The translations under genes and the position numbers were made by a program. Of a stretch of DNA of 64,000 nt, positions 21,741 to 34,060 are shown one piece after another (position 1 is the stretch's first letter; the number at the start of each line of letters is the position of its first letter). Source of the DNA: Erythrophleum ivorense (lineage: Eukaryota; Streptophyta; Magnoliopsida; Fabales; Fabaceae); the NCBI GenBank assembly GCA_026724425.1, contig JAIUCV010000009.1, positions 16,689,294 through 16,753,293 on the forward strand, written 5' to 3'. The notes beneath the pieces were generated by a model. It was given only the letters and a program-made list of their open reading frames with translations. It ran no database searches and was not told the origin of the DNA.

Positions 21741-22910
21741 TCATGGAGCTTTTTTACTACTGCAGAAGTAAAACGTGCCATTTTCCAAAAATACTGGGAT
21801 ATAGTGGGTCATGTTACAAGCGTGGTTCTTAATTTCTGAACACTGGAGAGCCACCAGAACAATTAAATTATACCAGAATTTTTCTTACTCTAAAAAACTA
21901 AGGAACCGGATGATCTCAGCCAGTATTGTCCCATCAGCTTATGCAATATGCCATACAAGATCATTGCTAAGGCGTTAGCAGATTTTAGAATTCACTAGCA
22001 TTTTTTTTTTGGGCAAGTCGCCAAATCATAGACGATGTCCCGATAGCTTACGAGCTGATGCATGCTCGAAAAAATAACTAGGGATGGGGGATTTTTAGCC
22101 TCAAAGCTTGACATGAGCATGGTATACGAACAAGGTGGAATGGTCCTTTTTGGAGGCCATCATGCTTAGACTTGGATTTTACTCAAATTGGGTAAGAATA
22201 ATTATGCAATGTATTTGTTGAGTTTCTTTTTTCTGTTTGTTATGATTAGTGGCACAGATCATGGAAGTTTTCGTCTTGAAAAGGGCCTTACCTATTGTCG
22301 CCCGACCTCTTACTAATTTGTGCGGAGGGGCTGAGTCTATAATTGCAAGAAGCGAAAAGAGCAAATATAATTCAAGGAGTTCAAGTAAGTCACCTGGCTC
22401 CGAGAATTAATCACTCTCTTTGTGGATGATAGCATGTTACATGTTTATGAGGAATGCTTTGGCCAGAAGGTAAATACTATGAAGTCTGCAATTTTTTTTT
22501 GGGGCCCTTGTGTTTAATCCGAGTTAAAAATTGAGCTTATGGGAATTTTTCAAGTCAGATAGGTAGTTTATAATGAGAATTATCATGGATTGCCAACAAT
22601 GGTTAGAAGAAGTAAAAATAACTCTTTTAAATTTATCAGTGACCCTGGGAGGAAAAGAAGTGCTCATCAAGTCAGTAGCTCAAGCCATCCCTACCTACTC
22701 AATGAGTTGCTTCTTGCTTCCACACAACTTATGTCACAAGCTGAGTATGATGATGGCACGCTTTCGGTGTGGAAATAGCTCAGATGAGTCTAAAATTCAT
22801 TGGATTAGTTAGGGTAAGCTCACTGCACCAAAATCCATAGGGGGCCATAGTTTTCGTTACTTGAGAGATTTTAACTTAGCTTTCTTGGCAAAACAAGGGT
22901 GGTGAAAAAC
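21741..22910 (+). pseudogene. L1-type LINE reverse transcriptase, degraded
   Basis: Plant L1 non-LTR reverse transcriptase fragments occur in the expected order but in shifting frames. They are AIFQKYWDIVGH (about 21777), KEPDDLSQYCPISLCN (about 21900) with YKIIAKALAD, FVDDSM at 22419-22436 (the catalytic FADD box with Ala to Val), then GGKEVLIKSVAQAIPTYSMS (about 22648), CFLLPHN, and a WGNSSDERKIHW-like string (about 22770). The last part resembles the region linking RT to the C-terminal RNase H/zinc knuckle area. The endonuclease domain and poly-A tail are not found. The enzyme would copy LINE RNA at a nicked target; this copy is dead. Confidence 0.85.
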
Positions 22911-23557
22911 GAATTTTTTTCGTTTTCTATCTTTTTCTGTAAGAGAGAAAAGTACATAATAGATAGGGTTTGATGGACCCAATATAAAATTCAGCCGAAT
23001 ATCATTGTTAAACATGCGTGCACTTAAGAACTTCTGCCAAAAAAGACTTTTGTTTATTCACTGTTGCTGCCTCCACGATTTGGGAGAGAAGCAAGATGTT
23101 GACTGTGTCAGCACCAACCACTTCTCTATCCTATCTATGGCAGAGCACCACTGGTAGTGACAACTAATTTACATTTTAGTCCGGCATGTTTTTAAAGAAT
23201 TATGTATAAATAAAAAGAGAAAAAGCTAAAATGATAATTAACTACAAAAGTTAAACTAGAGTTTAAAATTTGACAGATATTTTATTTAAAAAAATTGTTT
23301 TAGTTACCTAAACTAAATAAACAAAAATATTCAATAAATTTAATTATAAATGTCATGCCATTAAAGAATAAGCACATATTTTATATTATAACATATTCAT
23401 ATTATCAAATTTTTTATTAAAATTATCAATTTTTTATTTTTAATACTTTTAATAGTGAAAAATACTGACATTAAAGGCCTAACTTTTTCAAATAGGCATA
23501 ATTATATAACTTAATTATATAAATTCCAAGATTCATACTAAATAGGTTTGTTCAACA
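22911..23557. other. AT-rich DNA between LINE and LTR H, no gene
   Basis: From 23200 to 23540 it is extremely AT-rich with only isolated G/C bases. It does not look like the pararetrovirus that borders the other end of LTR H. No feature recognised. Confidence 0.4.
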
Positions 23558-24755
23558 TGGAACACCATAAAAAGAAGCACAAATTTCGAATCTTAAGCCA
23601 TATGCTTCAAACTATTACTTTTACACACTTTCACATATTAGACACCAATTTTAAAAATTCATTACTTGGGTTGCAAAATTATGATTTGCGCAAATTGTGT
23701 CTATAGAAAGTTCAAGACATGAACTACATGCTGTAAAATTTTCAAGTCAAAACAAATTCATTTGATTACAAAAATCTAATGGAACAATAATTACTATTGT
23801 TCTAGGATATATTTTAGAACCAGAATTTTGAATATGTATATTTTTACCTACATAGCTCCTTTTAAGCAAACTTGGTAGCTATGGAAAGTTTATAATCTCA
23901 AATATATGTCAGTAAAATTTCATAAACATCGGAGTTAATTTGGCCCGTCAAATACACAAAAAGCTAAATCTGACTATACGAACAGTGTTCAGTAAATTTT
24001 GCATTTTTTATCAAAATTTAAAAAATTATAATAAATTCTATATAGCTCCAAAAATTGTGTTCTTTGACTTTATGAAAAACTCTAAATGATCTCTAAATGC
24101 GTACCAAAATTTATCTAAAAATTCGCTCATTTGATTTAGTTTTGGTTCATGTGCAAAAAAGGGCTTAAAAGGGGTGCAACTTGGCATCTAAGTAGTTCAA
24201 AATGGACCCCTTCAACTCATATGACCACTTGAGTGTGTTTCAATCATAAAATGCAGCATATATAATTCATTTATCATGTCCCAAACCTCATGCAACTCAA
24301 ATTCACATATCCATTTGTCATAACATATACATTCTATGGCTCACATATAGTCAAATTACATAATCTTATACATTTACATTCAAAAATAGCATTTGCATCA
24401 TATTCCCATACTTTTACATATATGGGAATGGTTACATCACAAAATAATCATATACATCCTTTCTTATACAACCAAATATATAGAATGCTAAACTATTATC
24501 AAAGTAAGGCCATTCATGCTCTTTTGGTCTCCATATTTGCTCCTTTGTGAGTTTCCTAGACATGGTTAGAAATACTATAGAGAAAAGTGAGATTTTATGA
24601 ATCCCAATAGTTCATTCACCCTTCAAGCACACTTACAAGGAATATTTTCATGTTAAAGAGAGTAGGTATGTATAATAGACATCCAAATATCAAACATAAC
24701 CATATACATGAAATCATATAGATCTATCAAGGTGAAAACAAGTTCTAGGGACTTT

Positions 24756-24935
24756 TGGTCTAGCGTCACCCAATTATTTGGGACTTTTGGGTTCACTTTA
24801 CTCATTTTTAGGACTTTTGACTTAACCTCACTTACATTTGAGACTTTTAGCCTTGTCTTACTTATATATAGAGGCTTTTGGCTTCGCATCACCCAATTAA
24901 ATGGACTTTTGGTACAACCTCACCCTTTAAGAGCC
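24756..24935 (-). repeat. 30-bp tandem array in LTR H
   Basis: Five to six units visible on the plus strand as GACTTTTGG(C/T)...CTCACCCA every 30 bp or so. This is the reverse complement of the array in LTR I. Confidence 0.7.
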
Positions 24936-25151
24936 ATTCCAAATTTCAAATACATTCAATGTCACATAATTGCATAAAATCATCAAGCCAATAGTAACAA
25001 GCATAGTTCATAATCCATACACACACAAAAGCAATCAATGATACTTAAATAACTAATATAAGCATACAAAGATGGATGAAGAGCTACTTTACTTAAGAAG
25101 CACAAATGTTCTCCTTGAATTCTTAGTTCCCCCTCTCAACCTCACACCTAC

Positions 25152-28100
25152 TATAATGTCTGGGTTCGTAAAAACGATGAAAATGAACACATATTAAAAG
25201 CAAGTCTTCTGAAACGAAAGAGTTAAGATCCAAAAAAAATTAGGATAATAATCTACACATTAAATAATGAAAATAGAAGGCCAGATGTACCTTGAAATCA
25301 AAGCCAAAATAACCAGATAGAATTTAATGAAATAGTTGTGAAATATAATGGTATTTTCATAATTTTGGAAAATTTTTAGAATACTCACATGAAGGCTTTT
25401 TAAATGGAAAGTTTGAGCTCTTAGGGGTTCTCAAAGGCTTTGAAAATCATGGGAAGTCTCGGGACAGTTAAAACTCCTCTAATGTACGTTTTCTAACGAT
25501 AGTTGACCTAAACTTTGATCTTTTCGTTTGAAAAGGTTCTAGCTCCAAATTGAGTAATTCTAAAGCTATTTTATAAAATAGAGAACCTAATTTTATGATG
25601 GAAAAGATGGGTCTAAAAAAGGAGCTAAAATGAGTCTCAAATGAATTAGCTAAAAGACGGGACGTGTATGGAATTTTCTTGCAACAATTTTTAATTCTTC
25701 TTCTTAAGTGATGCATCCCTCTTCTCTCCCTCATTAACAGGCCTTGTGTTCTATTTAAGACTAGGGGATAATTTTATTTGGAAGGCTGCACCAAGAGGGA
25801 GCTTCAAGGGAGGAGAAAAACCAAAGAAAAGGTAAGAAAATTATTGAAATTCAAGCTCCTTCCTTTAGCAAACTCATTCTCCTTCTTCTCCTCTCCTTTC
25901 CTATGGTTTTGTTGAAGTATTTGGTTTTATTTTGAGCCCTAACCAAGGGGCAGAAGTTTGAATTTCAAGGGGATAACGAAAGCAAAGGGAAAGGCTCTTA
26001 AGAAAAGCTAGAAAACTAAGGTAAACTTCTTGTTTCCATACTTGCTTTCCTTGCTCTCCTTTATGTATGTTTTGGCCACTCCTAGGATAGCAAGGGAGGA
26101 ATGAGTCTTAAACTAAATTAAGAGTGAAATATAAGAATTAGAGTGTAGGAAACAAGAATATGCAAAGAGAACAAAGAAAGAACCATGAATTTGCAAGATG
26201 TCTAACCTAGGGTTTTAGTTGCACCTTGATTTGTAGGAAGATTTCTAGCCATAATTTAAGGTGTCTAAGAGTTTGTATGAGTTCCTAAGACACCAAGGAA
26301 GCCTCCTACATGCATCTCCCATCAAAGAAAACAAAGCAACTTCGATTAGTGCCAAGGAAGGCTAGGTCTCAGCCAAGAAGAGAGGAAGCACTAAGGGAGT
26401 GTTTTAATTCCTTCTAAGCCTAGATTTGCATCATATATGATAGGAGAGGATGGAAGGAAGTCTTGGAAAAATTTTAAAAAGCCTAGGAAGTGAGATGGAG
26501 GTGTAAGTTCCATTATATAACTTAAGGAACCAACCTATAGCTAGGCTCCTCAAATTGATTGTGTGATGGCTCCAAGGAATCTAAATGGAGTCAAGAATTA
26601 TAGATGGAAGGAAAGAATGAAGCCAAGATCATGAATTCTTAGTTTGGTTTCATTAGGTGCTTTATGGAACCATAATTGAACCATATAAGTGCCAAAATTC
26701 TTCTACAGTGTATATAGCATTAGAGATTGTTTCAAGAGTATATTAGATCCCTTTTGATGTGTTTAGGCCAAAAGAATTAAGCTCCACCTCTTTGTAGGTG
26801 TTTGTTCGAGGGAGAGGAAGAAATTCTAAGGGATAAAGTGTATTCTTGCATTCAAGGTAGCTCTTTCTCTCATGCATCTTTGGGTGTTTTCTTATCTTTG
26901 AATGTGTGTATATATGTTTATGCCTTGAAAAATATTTCTAGCTAATGTTTACATACCATGGTATCATGATGCTTTGTATATGTTCTTGAAAGATGTTTTA
27001 TGAATGTGTTTTGGCTTGCATGAGCTTGGTGAGGCCAAAAGCCCTTTAGTAAGGGTGAGGATGAGCCAAAAGTCCCTAAGAGTGGGTGAGACAAAGCCAA
27101 AGGTCTATAGAAGAGTGAAACTTAGTCAAAAGTTCCTTGAAAGTGGGTGAGGCAAGTCCAAAAGTCTCAAGAGAAATAGGTGAAGTTAACTATTGTCTTA
27201 GCAATCCTATGTATGAAGAATATATTTTCTTGAATGTGAAAATTGTTCCATGTATGTGTATGAATTTCAAGATAGTCATGTATGCATTTTTGCACTTGAA
27301 ATTGCATCTATCATGTATGTTTGAAAGGGTAAAGAGCTATTGGAATTCCTAAAATCTCACTCTTCCCTTTCTATTGCCCTAACATGTCTAGGTGGACCAA
27401 GTGAGCAAAGAAATGCAACTCACCACACTTGAATGCAAGAAGATTGACAAGAGATTTGCTAAATGCTAGTATTGTAACCATTTTATTGTCAAATGATGCA
27501 ATCTTATGATGTGTAACCTTTTGAACATATGTATATACATGGATATGTGAAGTATGTATGATAATTAGAAGCATATGAATGATATGGAATGTTCTTGACA
27601 TTGAAATGCTAAGTTATGTATATAAGTTCTTTGTGTATAGCAACAAGTGAGAGAGTGATTTTGAAATGTATGGATATTTAGACCCTTTAGATATGTTTAG
27701 ATGACTATTCTTATGCTTTCCCACATGCTCAAGTGGTTTTGGAAAAGCTAGAAGGCAAAATGGATCATTCTTGACCCTTAAAGAGGCATAAAAATGCCAT
27801 TTTGCGACCTTATATCACAAACTAACCAAATGGACGAATTTTTCAATGAAATTTGCCATGAATATAGGTCTCCTCTAGAGCATTTTGGGAAGCTAAAATT
27901 AAGATTAATCGGAGCTCTAGAGAATTAATTATGAATTTTCAAAATTGCCAAAAAAGCTGTTGAACTAGTACGGTTACTGTTCATATGGTCAGTTTCCTTT
28001 CTTATGTCGTTTGAGTACAAATGGTATCCAATGCTCATGAAATTTTATAGCCATAAATTAGACATAATATGATTTCCATGGCCACCTAGATCACCTCATT

Positions 28101-28612
28101 TGGAGGCTTGAGTAGAGAGTTATGAATTTTTAAAGTTTGGAAACAGTATTAGTAACGTAGCAGTACCTTTAGTACTATTCCATCAATTTTCAGTAGCTAA
28201 ACATTTTTGTTTTGGTCTGGACCTATTTTTAGCCTCAATTTAACATATGTAACTTTACAAAATGGTATAATTTGCTTGATTTTGATTTTTCTAGATTTAG
28301 TTATAATTTTTCAAAGTTTTCACAAGAAATCTGGCATAGCAACCCGAGACTAATTTGATGATTTTGTGTATGTATGCTCCAAATTCGGGTTTTATGGAAC
28401 ATTAGGTGAAGGCTTTGAGTTCTATGAATGCATTTTAATTGGAGGATGATATGGGTGAGTTCATAAGGTCTAAAGGATGCAAAATGAAAAATTTAAGTAT
28501 GACAACGCAAAATAATGCGATATTTTAATTGAATTTTCTTTCAGAAGTTGCTATCCTAAGGGAAGGAAACTAAGAAATGAGATAGAAAAAGCTAGATAAA
28601 TATGGTGTTACA
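25152..28612 (+). mobile_element. Solo LTR I, family 1, inserted in H
   Basis: It starts TATAATGTCTGG (a decayed TGTAACGTC start) and ends TGGTGTTACA, 3,461 bp. A perfect TSD, CCTAC, lies at 25147-25151 and 28613-28617. After I is removed, H reads ACACCTACACTTGGGAG, matching LTR L near 62850. I is opposite in orientation to H. It has donor-like sites near 25829, 26018 and 26853, a clean 30-bp array, and 3' degenerate repeats (about 27830-28340). No coding domain. Confidence 0.9.
27030..27185 (+). repeat. 30-bp tandem array in LTR I (clearest example)
   Basis: Five units, exactly or nearly 30 bp each. Unit 2 is GGTGAGGATGAGCCAAAAGT plus CCCTAAGAGT; unit 3 begins GGGTGAGACAAAGCCAAAGG; unit 4 GTGAAACTTAGTCAAAAGTT; unit 5 GGGTGAGGCAAGTCCAAAAG. 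Units share GTGAG, then CAAAAGT, then an AAGA-like end. Confidence 0.85.
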
Positions 28613-29839
28613 CCTACACTTGGGAGAGGCTTTACTTGCTTGGCTTAGACACATTAAACAAGACATAAATACATCAATGAAACTATCTTTGGACTTAAGT
28701 AAGCCTTATATAAGCTAACTCTAGTTTTAGGTTTCCATATGGCTACATTTAATGGCATAATGAAGCAACCTATAGAATTCATTATCTTGGCTCCGATTTC
28801 TCACCCAATATAAGTCATATGACTACATCTGAACTCATTAGAATCATCACAAATTCAATTTAAGGAACTTAACATTAAGTTACTTCTTTATACACAATGG
28901 AATCCTAAACTTTCACTTTTTCAAAATGAGGCTTCTAAATTCAAATCAATGGTCCCTTTGGTGTTTATAATTCATATTTAGACAATTTCTAATCTTAGAA
29001 TCAAAGAAAATTCTCCGTAAGTGTTTCGAACTCTTCTAAGTTCAGACATGCTCTAAGAATACCCTTCTTAGAGTTTTTGTCTAATTCTCTTGGGAAATGG
29101 CATCTATGAAGCTTCCTTGATCTCTTTTAGACTCAATTATACTCTTATGTAGGTTAAATTATCATCCTAAAGGTTCATATTTCCTAAGGTGCAAGTAAAA
29201 CCCTAGGTTCCATAACTTATAACTAATAGCTTCCTATTTGATTCTTTTGGTTCCATATTAATCCCCATACTTCAAAACCCCATTTTCTATCAAGTTTGAG
29301 CCAAAACCAAGCTTCCTTTCTATTGCTCTTGGTCTAGCCAAAATGAAGAAGCCATGGAAGAAGCAAGAAAAGAAAATTTTACATGGAAAGCATACCTTGT
29401 TTAATTACTTGTTAAATGTTGTTTCTTTCGCTTCCAAAGTTTCTTTCAAATTCCTCTTGCCCTCTATTGAAACAGCCACAAAATTCCATCATTTAAAATT
29501 CTAAAACCATAGAAAGAGAGAAGAGAAAGAGGAGAACAAATTTTACAAAGGCAAGATAGGAAAAATTACATGAGAAAGTACCTAGATGGAGCCTCCTTTC
29601 CCTTACTTCTTCCTCCTTCTTTCTCCACATTTCAAGCTCTATTTTAGAGCAAGAAAGTCAGTTATGGGGCTAAAGGAGGCACGATTGTGACAACCCTACT
29701 TTCTAATCACTGTAATTCTGGTTAAATGTACGATTAATAATTAATTATCAATGTTTGAGTGGTTACAATCTATCACATTGTGAAATATGGGAAAAATTTA
29801 AACCTTGATGTTAGGGTCATCACCATACCACCACACAAA

Positions 29840-30260
29840 TCAAGATTTGCATATCGCCACGGCGAGTTGGACCTTTGCCGCGGCCAACCTATGTGGCGCT
29901 GCGGCAGAAATGCCTTATGGAACTGCTATTCTTGACTCCCACAATTCTCGCCTCGGCACAATATATCTGCGCCACAGCGAGTTTTGCTTTTATCCAACCC
30001 TTATTTTATTTCCTTGACTCGCGTCGTGGCAGGACATAATGCACCGCGATGAGTTTTGATTCTGTAACCCTCCTGGGCGATTTTTTTTTCGCTCTGCGCC
30101 ACGGTGAGATTTCTCAAGCCGCGACGCTCCTCGCCACTGTCACTCCCTGGGCCAATTTTCTTCTCTTATGCTGTGGTGGGATTGGTTATGCCGTGGCGTC
30201 CTTCGGCTCTGTCTCTCATTTGGTCGTGGTGAAGCCTTCTTAGCTGCGGCGGAACTCCCT
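29840..30260. repeat. GC-rich palindromic motif cluster in LTR P
   Basis: Words such as ATCGCCACGGCGAG, TTGCCGCGGCC, GTGGCGCTGCGGC, TGCGCCACAGCGAG, GCGTCGTGGC, GCGCCACGGTGAG, GCCGCGACG, GCCGTGGCG and GCTGCGGCGG recur every 25-60 bp. Many are self-complementary (GCCGCGGC, CGCCACGGCG). CpG is frequent here and rare elsewhere in the window. Frames of 64-99 codons cross the zone but show no domain. Confidence 0.7.
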
Positions 30261-32021
30261 CCTGTGACTATATTACCTAAATTTCACCCCCTACACTCTA
30301 AACCTCATCTTAGAAACACTCCAGGTCCACCTTCCCTTATTTTATATGGTTCTAATGGTGTTTATCTACCATGTTTACCCATTAATCTGTCCATTACCAT
30401 TGCAAAACTTAAATACTACTTCCTACTTGTCCAACTAGCTCATATCAGCAAATTCATGAATATATAACAGCAAGAACACATGCATTAGCAGCAATTGACA
30501 TCCCATGCACATTCCATAGAGATTCCATTCAACAGTAGCTTATGTCTATATCCAAGGCATCATATGGCTACAATTTCCATATGGTAATCCATATCACAAT
30601 TTTAACAAAACTACATATATGATACTATAAGTGCATACATTAATATTCAACTATAATGAGACTTAAATCCTTAACGGTTACATTTCAATCAAACAAAATA
30701 TAAACGCCTACACTTGGCAACATGATTACATGATGATGCTATGTAAACTAATAACAAAATTGCATCTACCCTATTCTACTCAGACCAAATGTAGCTCCCC
30801 ACACCCGGCCTCAGCTCATGGATGTTCATCCACTTGCTTACCCTTATCCTTATCCAAGGAATCTTCACCTGAAATATTAATCCCATAAAACTGGGTGAGA
30901 TATAAATCTCAGTAACCAAGGTAATTCCATTATATATCCAGTTTAATTAGCATATATGCATGAATCAAAATCAATATCAGAATCATATCTATCATATCAG
31001 CAAATGAAACAATTAGGCTATCATGATTACTATCCCATACTAGCAATCATATTATCACATGTTAAAGGCCATTAATACCGGGAGAGGCCCGTCCACGGCA
31101 CCTACTCCCTATTGAGCACAACCGGAGCTCAGTGCATCTGGGTTTGATCCTAACCCAGTGCTCGATCGTAGCACATGCACGGGTGGAAGCCGCACCACAG
31201 CTCCACCATGAACTCACAAGGTCCAATCATAATTCAACAGATAGCCAACCAATTCATTCAACATTTCAAATCATTCATATACAGCAACATATGAAATTAA
31301 ATCAAATATATACATGGAATTGATATAAACCCGGTTACCTCACTTGTAGACAAATTGCAACAGTCACCAATGGTGCAGAAATCCTCCTATAACCATAGCA
31401 TCATAGAATTACTACTCTAATTCATCATTAACAGTTATAATCAGTACCCAAAGAATTTAAAATGCTAATGACTACCTAAGAATCACTTACCCAGCCACTA
31501 CAAGTCTCAATTTCGGATTAGAGTGTCCTTCACCAGAAAACTCAATATTCCACCCATAATCCTAAGCAAATTCGTACAAAATTAATGCCCATTTTATAAA
31601 TCAGCTATAGGGGTCTCAAATTAACAAATGAAGCATCAAAATAGAGGGTTTAAACTCACCTAATGTCAGCCTTAACCTCAACCTACGCATTTCACCAAGA
31701 GAATCCCCAAACACTCACATTTCAGATTTTGGGTAAGATGAAAATGCTCCAAACGAAAAACTAATCGGGCCAAATTAAAGAGAAAGATGAGGGGATTAAG
31801 TTGTATAACTATTACCTTGGCTAATTCTTGCTCTAAATATGAGAAAATGCAGAATTCTTGCCCCAAACCCTAGCCTCCTCTCCAAGCTTCGAATTTGCTT
31901 CTTGAGTTTTAGCAAATGAGAAAGTGGCTGGAGTATTAGGGTTTAAGTTGGGTCAAATATGAGTCATGGGTTGCTCCAAGGTCCATCTTTACTTGGGCTT
32001 CAGATTTTTGCTTGTTGGGCC

Positions 32022-32270
32022 AGTTTTTAGAGTGTTGGGCTGTAGAATTTTGTTGGGCTAGTTCTTATACATTGGGTTGCTGAAGTTTAATTAAGTTTGG
32101 GCTAAGTTTTTAGAGTGTTAGACTGCAGAATTTTGTTGGGCCAGTTCTTATACATTGGGTTGCTGAAGTTTAATTAAGTTTGGCCCAAGTTTTTAGAGTG
32201 TTGGACTGCAGAATTTTGTTGGGCCAGTTCTTATACATTGGGTTGCTGAAGTTTAATTAAGTTTGGGCCA
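32022..32270 (-). repeat. Three tandem 83-bp units in LTR P
   Basis: Units are 32022-32104, 32105-32187 and 32188-32270. Each starts AGTTTTTAGAGTGTT and contains GAATTTTGTTGGGC, TTATACATTGGGTTGCTG and AAGTTTAATTAAGTTTG. The copies are nearly identical, so the duplication is recent compared with the age of the LTR family. Copy Q lacks this part because it is truncated. Confidence 0.95.
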
Positions 32271-33109
32271 AGTTTGAAGGGCTCAAGAATGTGGGTTTGC
32301 ACAAGGGTTATTGGGCCACTTAGAAGAGTCTATACAAGGTGGATTTTGGGCCTCCATCACACTAAATTGGGTTGGGTCTGCACTTAACCCATTGGGCCTC
32401 CATTAGCCTCTTATCATGATCTATTAATTTAAGCCTAGATAAGATTTCTATCTCAATTAAATCTCAACCCATATTAATTATTCCTAATTAATCTAATCCG
32501 TGATTAACACCTTAATTAATTATGGGGTGTTACAACGATTGTCTAATATAAGAAGGAAAAAGTTGTTTTATAACATTTTTCAAAATGCCATTATGTCCCT
32601 CCATTTTAATTCCTCCGTTTGAGTTCATTTTAATTCTTTTTTAAGAACTATCTTTTTTATTATGAAATTTAGGTCCTCTAATCTATTAAAAGTATTTAGT
32701 TTCAATTTAATTAGATTTAAAATCTTACTGAACTATTTGGTCAAAGTTTTGGTCAACTGACGACCTAAATCATATAGTGGAAGGATTTTAACCATTCTGA
32801 AGATTCTTATGATTTTTTAGATCTCTGAAAATCCTAGTGAGATCAATTTTATCATTTAAATCTCCCTCCTTTGAGTTTTTAAAAAATTACCTGAAATCAT
32901 AATTTTGCCACTAAACTCTAATTCATTTTGTTTAGCCGTTTTAGCTTCAATTTCAGGTTTTCTTAATTTGATAACCACTTCTTTAAATATTCTAATTAAC
33001 ATCCTATTCTTAATTAGCCTCAATTTGCTTTGTTTTAGGGTCCTCTTGTATCATTGTATTGATTTTGGTTTAGTTTCTAAAAAATTGGTTATTACAATAA
33101 ATGTAGATA

Positions 33110-34060
33110 TTATCAAATTAAACTAATTGAAGAATTAAATCCTTTAATTGCTTTTAGCATTCTATATGAATATTACTAAGGGATTGTTATGTCATTTGGC
33201 TTAAATACAACTTTGCAAATATTTCAGTAGCGGATAGATGAAATCCTTAAATGTTTTAAATATTTTTGTGTAATATATTTATATGATATTTTGATTTTCT
33301 CTAATAAAAAAGATAATAAAAAAATAAAAATTATTTGTGATAAATTTGTAAAAATAGGTATTATACTCAATCTAAAAAAGATTGAAGTAGAACAAGATGA
33401 GATTGAATATTTAGATTTAAGACTAACAAAATCAAGTATAAAATTACAAGATTATATTATCTCAAAAATAAAAGTTTTTTAGATGAATTAATTGATAAGA
33501 AATTATTACAAAGTTTCATAGGAATATTTAACGATTGGAGAAATTTTACAAAAAATTTGTCTAGTAAAGAAAAACTTTTATTAGAAAAATTAAAAAAAGA
33601 ATAATTTATTTGAGTAGAAAAATAAAGATAATGAATAGTAAAAAATATAAAAAATGAAATTAATAATCCACCAATAGTTTATTTTCCTAAAATAAGAGAT
33701 AAATTAATTTTAAAAATTGATACCAGTAATAAATAATGGGGTGTAGCATTAACAATTAAAGTTAATAATAAAGAACTAGTTTGTACATATAATTCAAGAA
33801 AATTTAAGTAGAATGGAATGAATTATATAATTTATGAAAAGAATTATTATCCATAAAAAATGGAATAAAACAATTTTATATTTATTTAGTTTTTGAAAAA
33901 TGTATTATTTAAACTGATCAGTCAGTTAGAGATTTTTTTTAAAAGTAAAAGAAATGAGGAAAATCCAAGAAGGATTAGATGGTATGATTTTATTTGTCAA
34001 TATATGTTTAATATTGAATATATTAAAGAAACTAATAATTTTCTTGCAAATTGTCTTAGT
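33110..34060 (+). pseudogene. Endogenous pararetrovirus RT-RNase H, copy 1, broken
   Basis: The frames resemble the reverse transcriptase and RNase H of Caulimoviridae, which copy pregenomic RNA to DNA. Seen in order are an FGLNT-like box (about 33200), the catalytic box at about 33265-33290 reading YLYDILIF where YLDD is expected, a DEIEYLDLRL region (about 33400), and an RNase H motif IDTSN (about 33719). A WGVAL piece and, near 33984, a WYDFICQY piece follow. There are in-frame stops and a frameshift near 33640-33890. The change in the RT active site and the stops make it inactive. It is followed by an inverted piece of itself (34061-34220). The left border is LTR H. Very AT-rich codon use fits the family. 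Confidence 0.8.

Larger units (their letters stand above)
29686..32534 (-). mobile_element. Complete solo LTR P, family 2, inserted in H
   Basis: On the plus strand it starts TGTGACAACCC and ends GGGTGTTACA; on its own strand it runs TGTAACACCCC to GGGTTGTCACA. Length 2,849 bp. A perfect TSD, ACGAT, lies at 29681-29685 and 32535-32539. It shares landmarks with copy Q (17027-18923) in reverse orientation. Inside are a GC-rich motif cluster (29840-30260), ATCTCAGTAACC and CCACGGCACC boxes, and a triplicated 83-bp unit. No gag or pol is present and it is unrelated in sequence to family 1, apart from similar terminal bases. Confidence 0.92.
23558..33096 (-). mobile_element. Solo LTR H, family 1b, with two insertions
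   Basis: The right end GGTTATTACA (33096) is the reverse of a TGTAATAACC start. The left end TGGAACACCA (23558) is one base off TGTAACACCA. H is cut by LTR I (25152-28612) and by family 2 LTR P (29686-32534). Without these it is about 3.2 kb. Sequence on both sides of each insertion aligns continuously with LTR L around 61790-63315. The flanks of H do not match: CAACA on the left, ATAAA on the right. The left neighbour is AT-rich unclassified DNA and the right neighbour is pararetrovirus. H may therefore be a recombination product. Confidence 0.75.

Noticed and set aside
22573..22812. Two overlapping frames of 62 and 79 codons as separate genes
   Set aside because: One frame is the L1 reverse transcriptase fragment; the other is its shifted shadow.
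29805..30467. Three overlapping frames of 64-99 codons in the GC-rich zone of LTR P
   Set aside because: High local GC lowers stop frequency. No domain is seen, overlapping frames are open at once, and the homologous zone in Q is not open.
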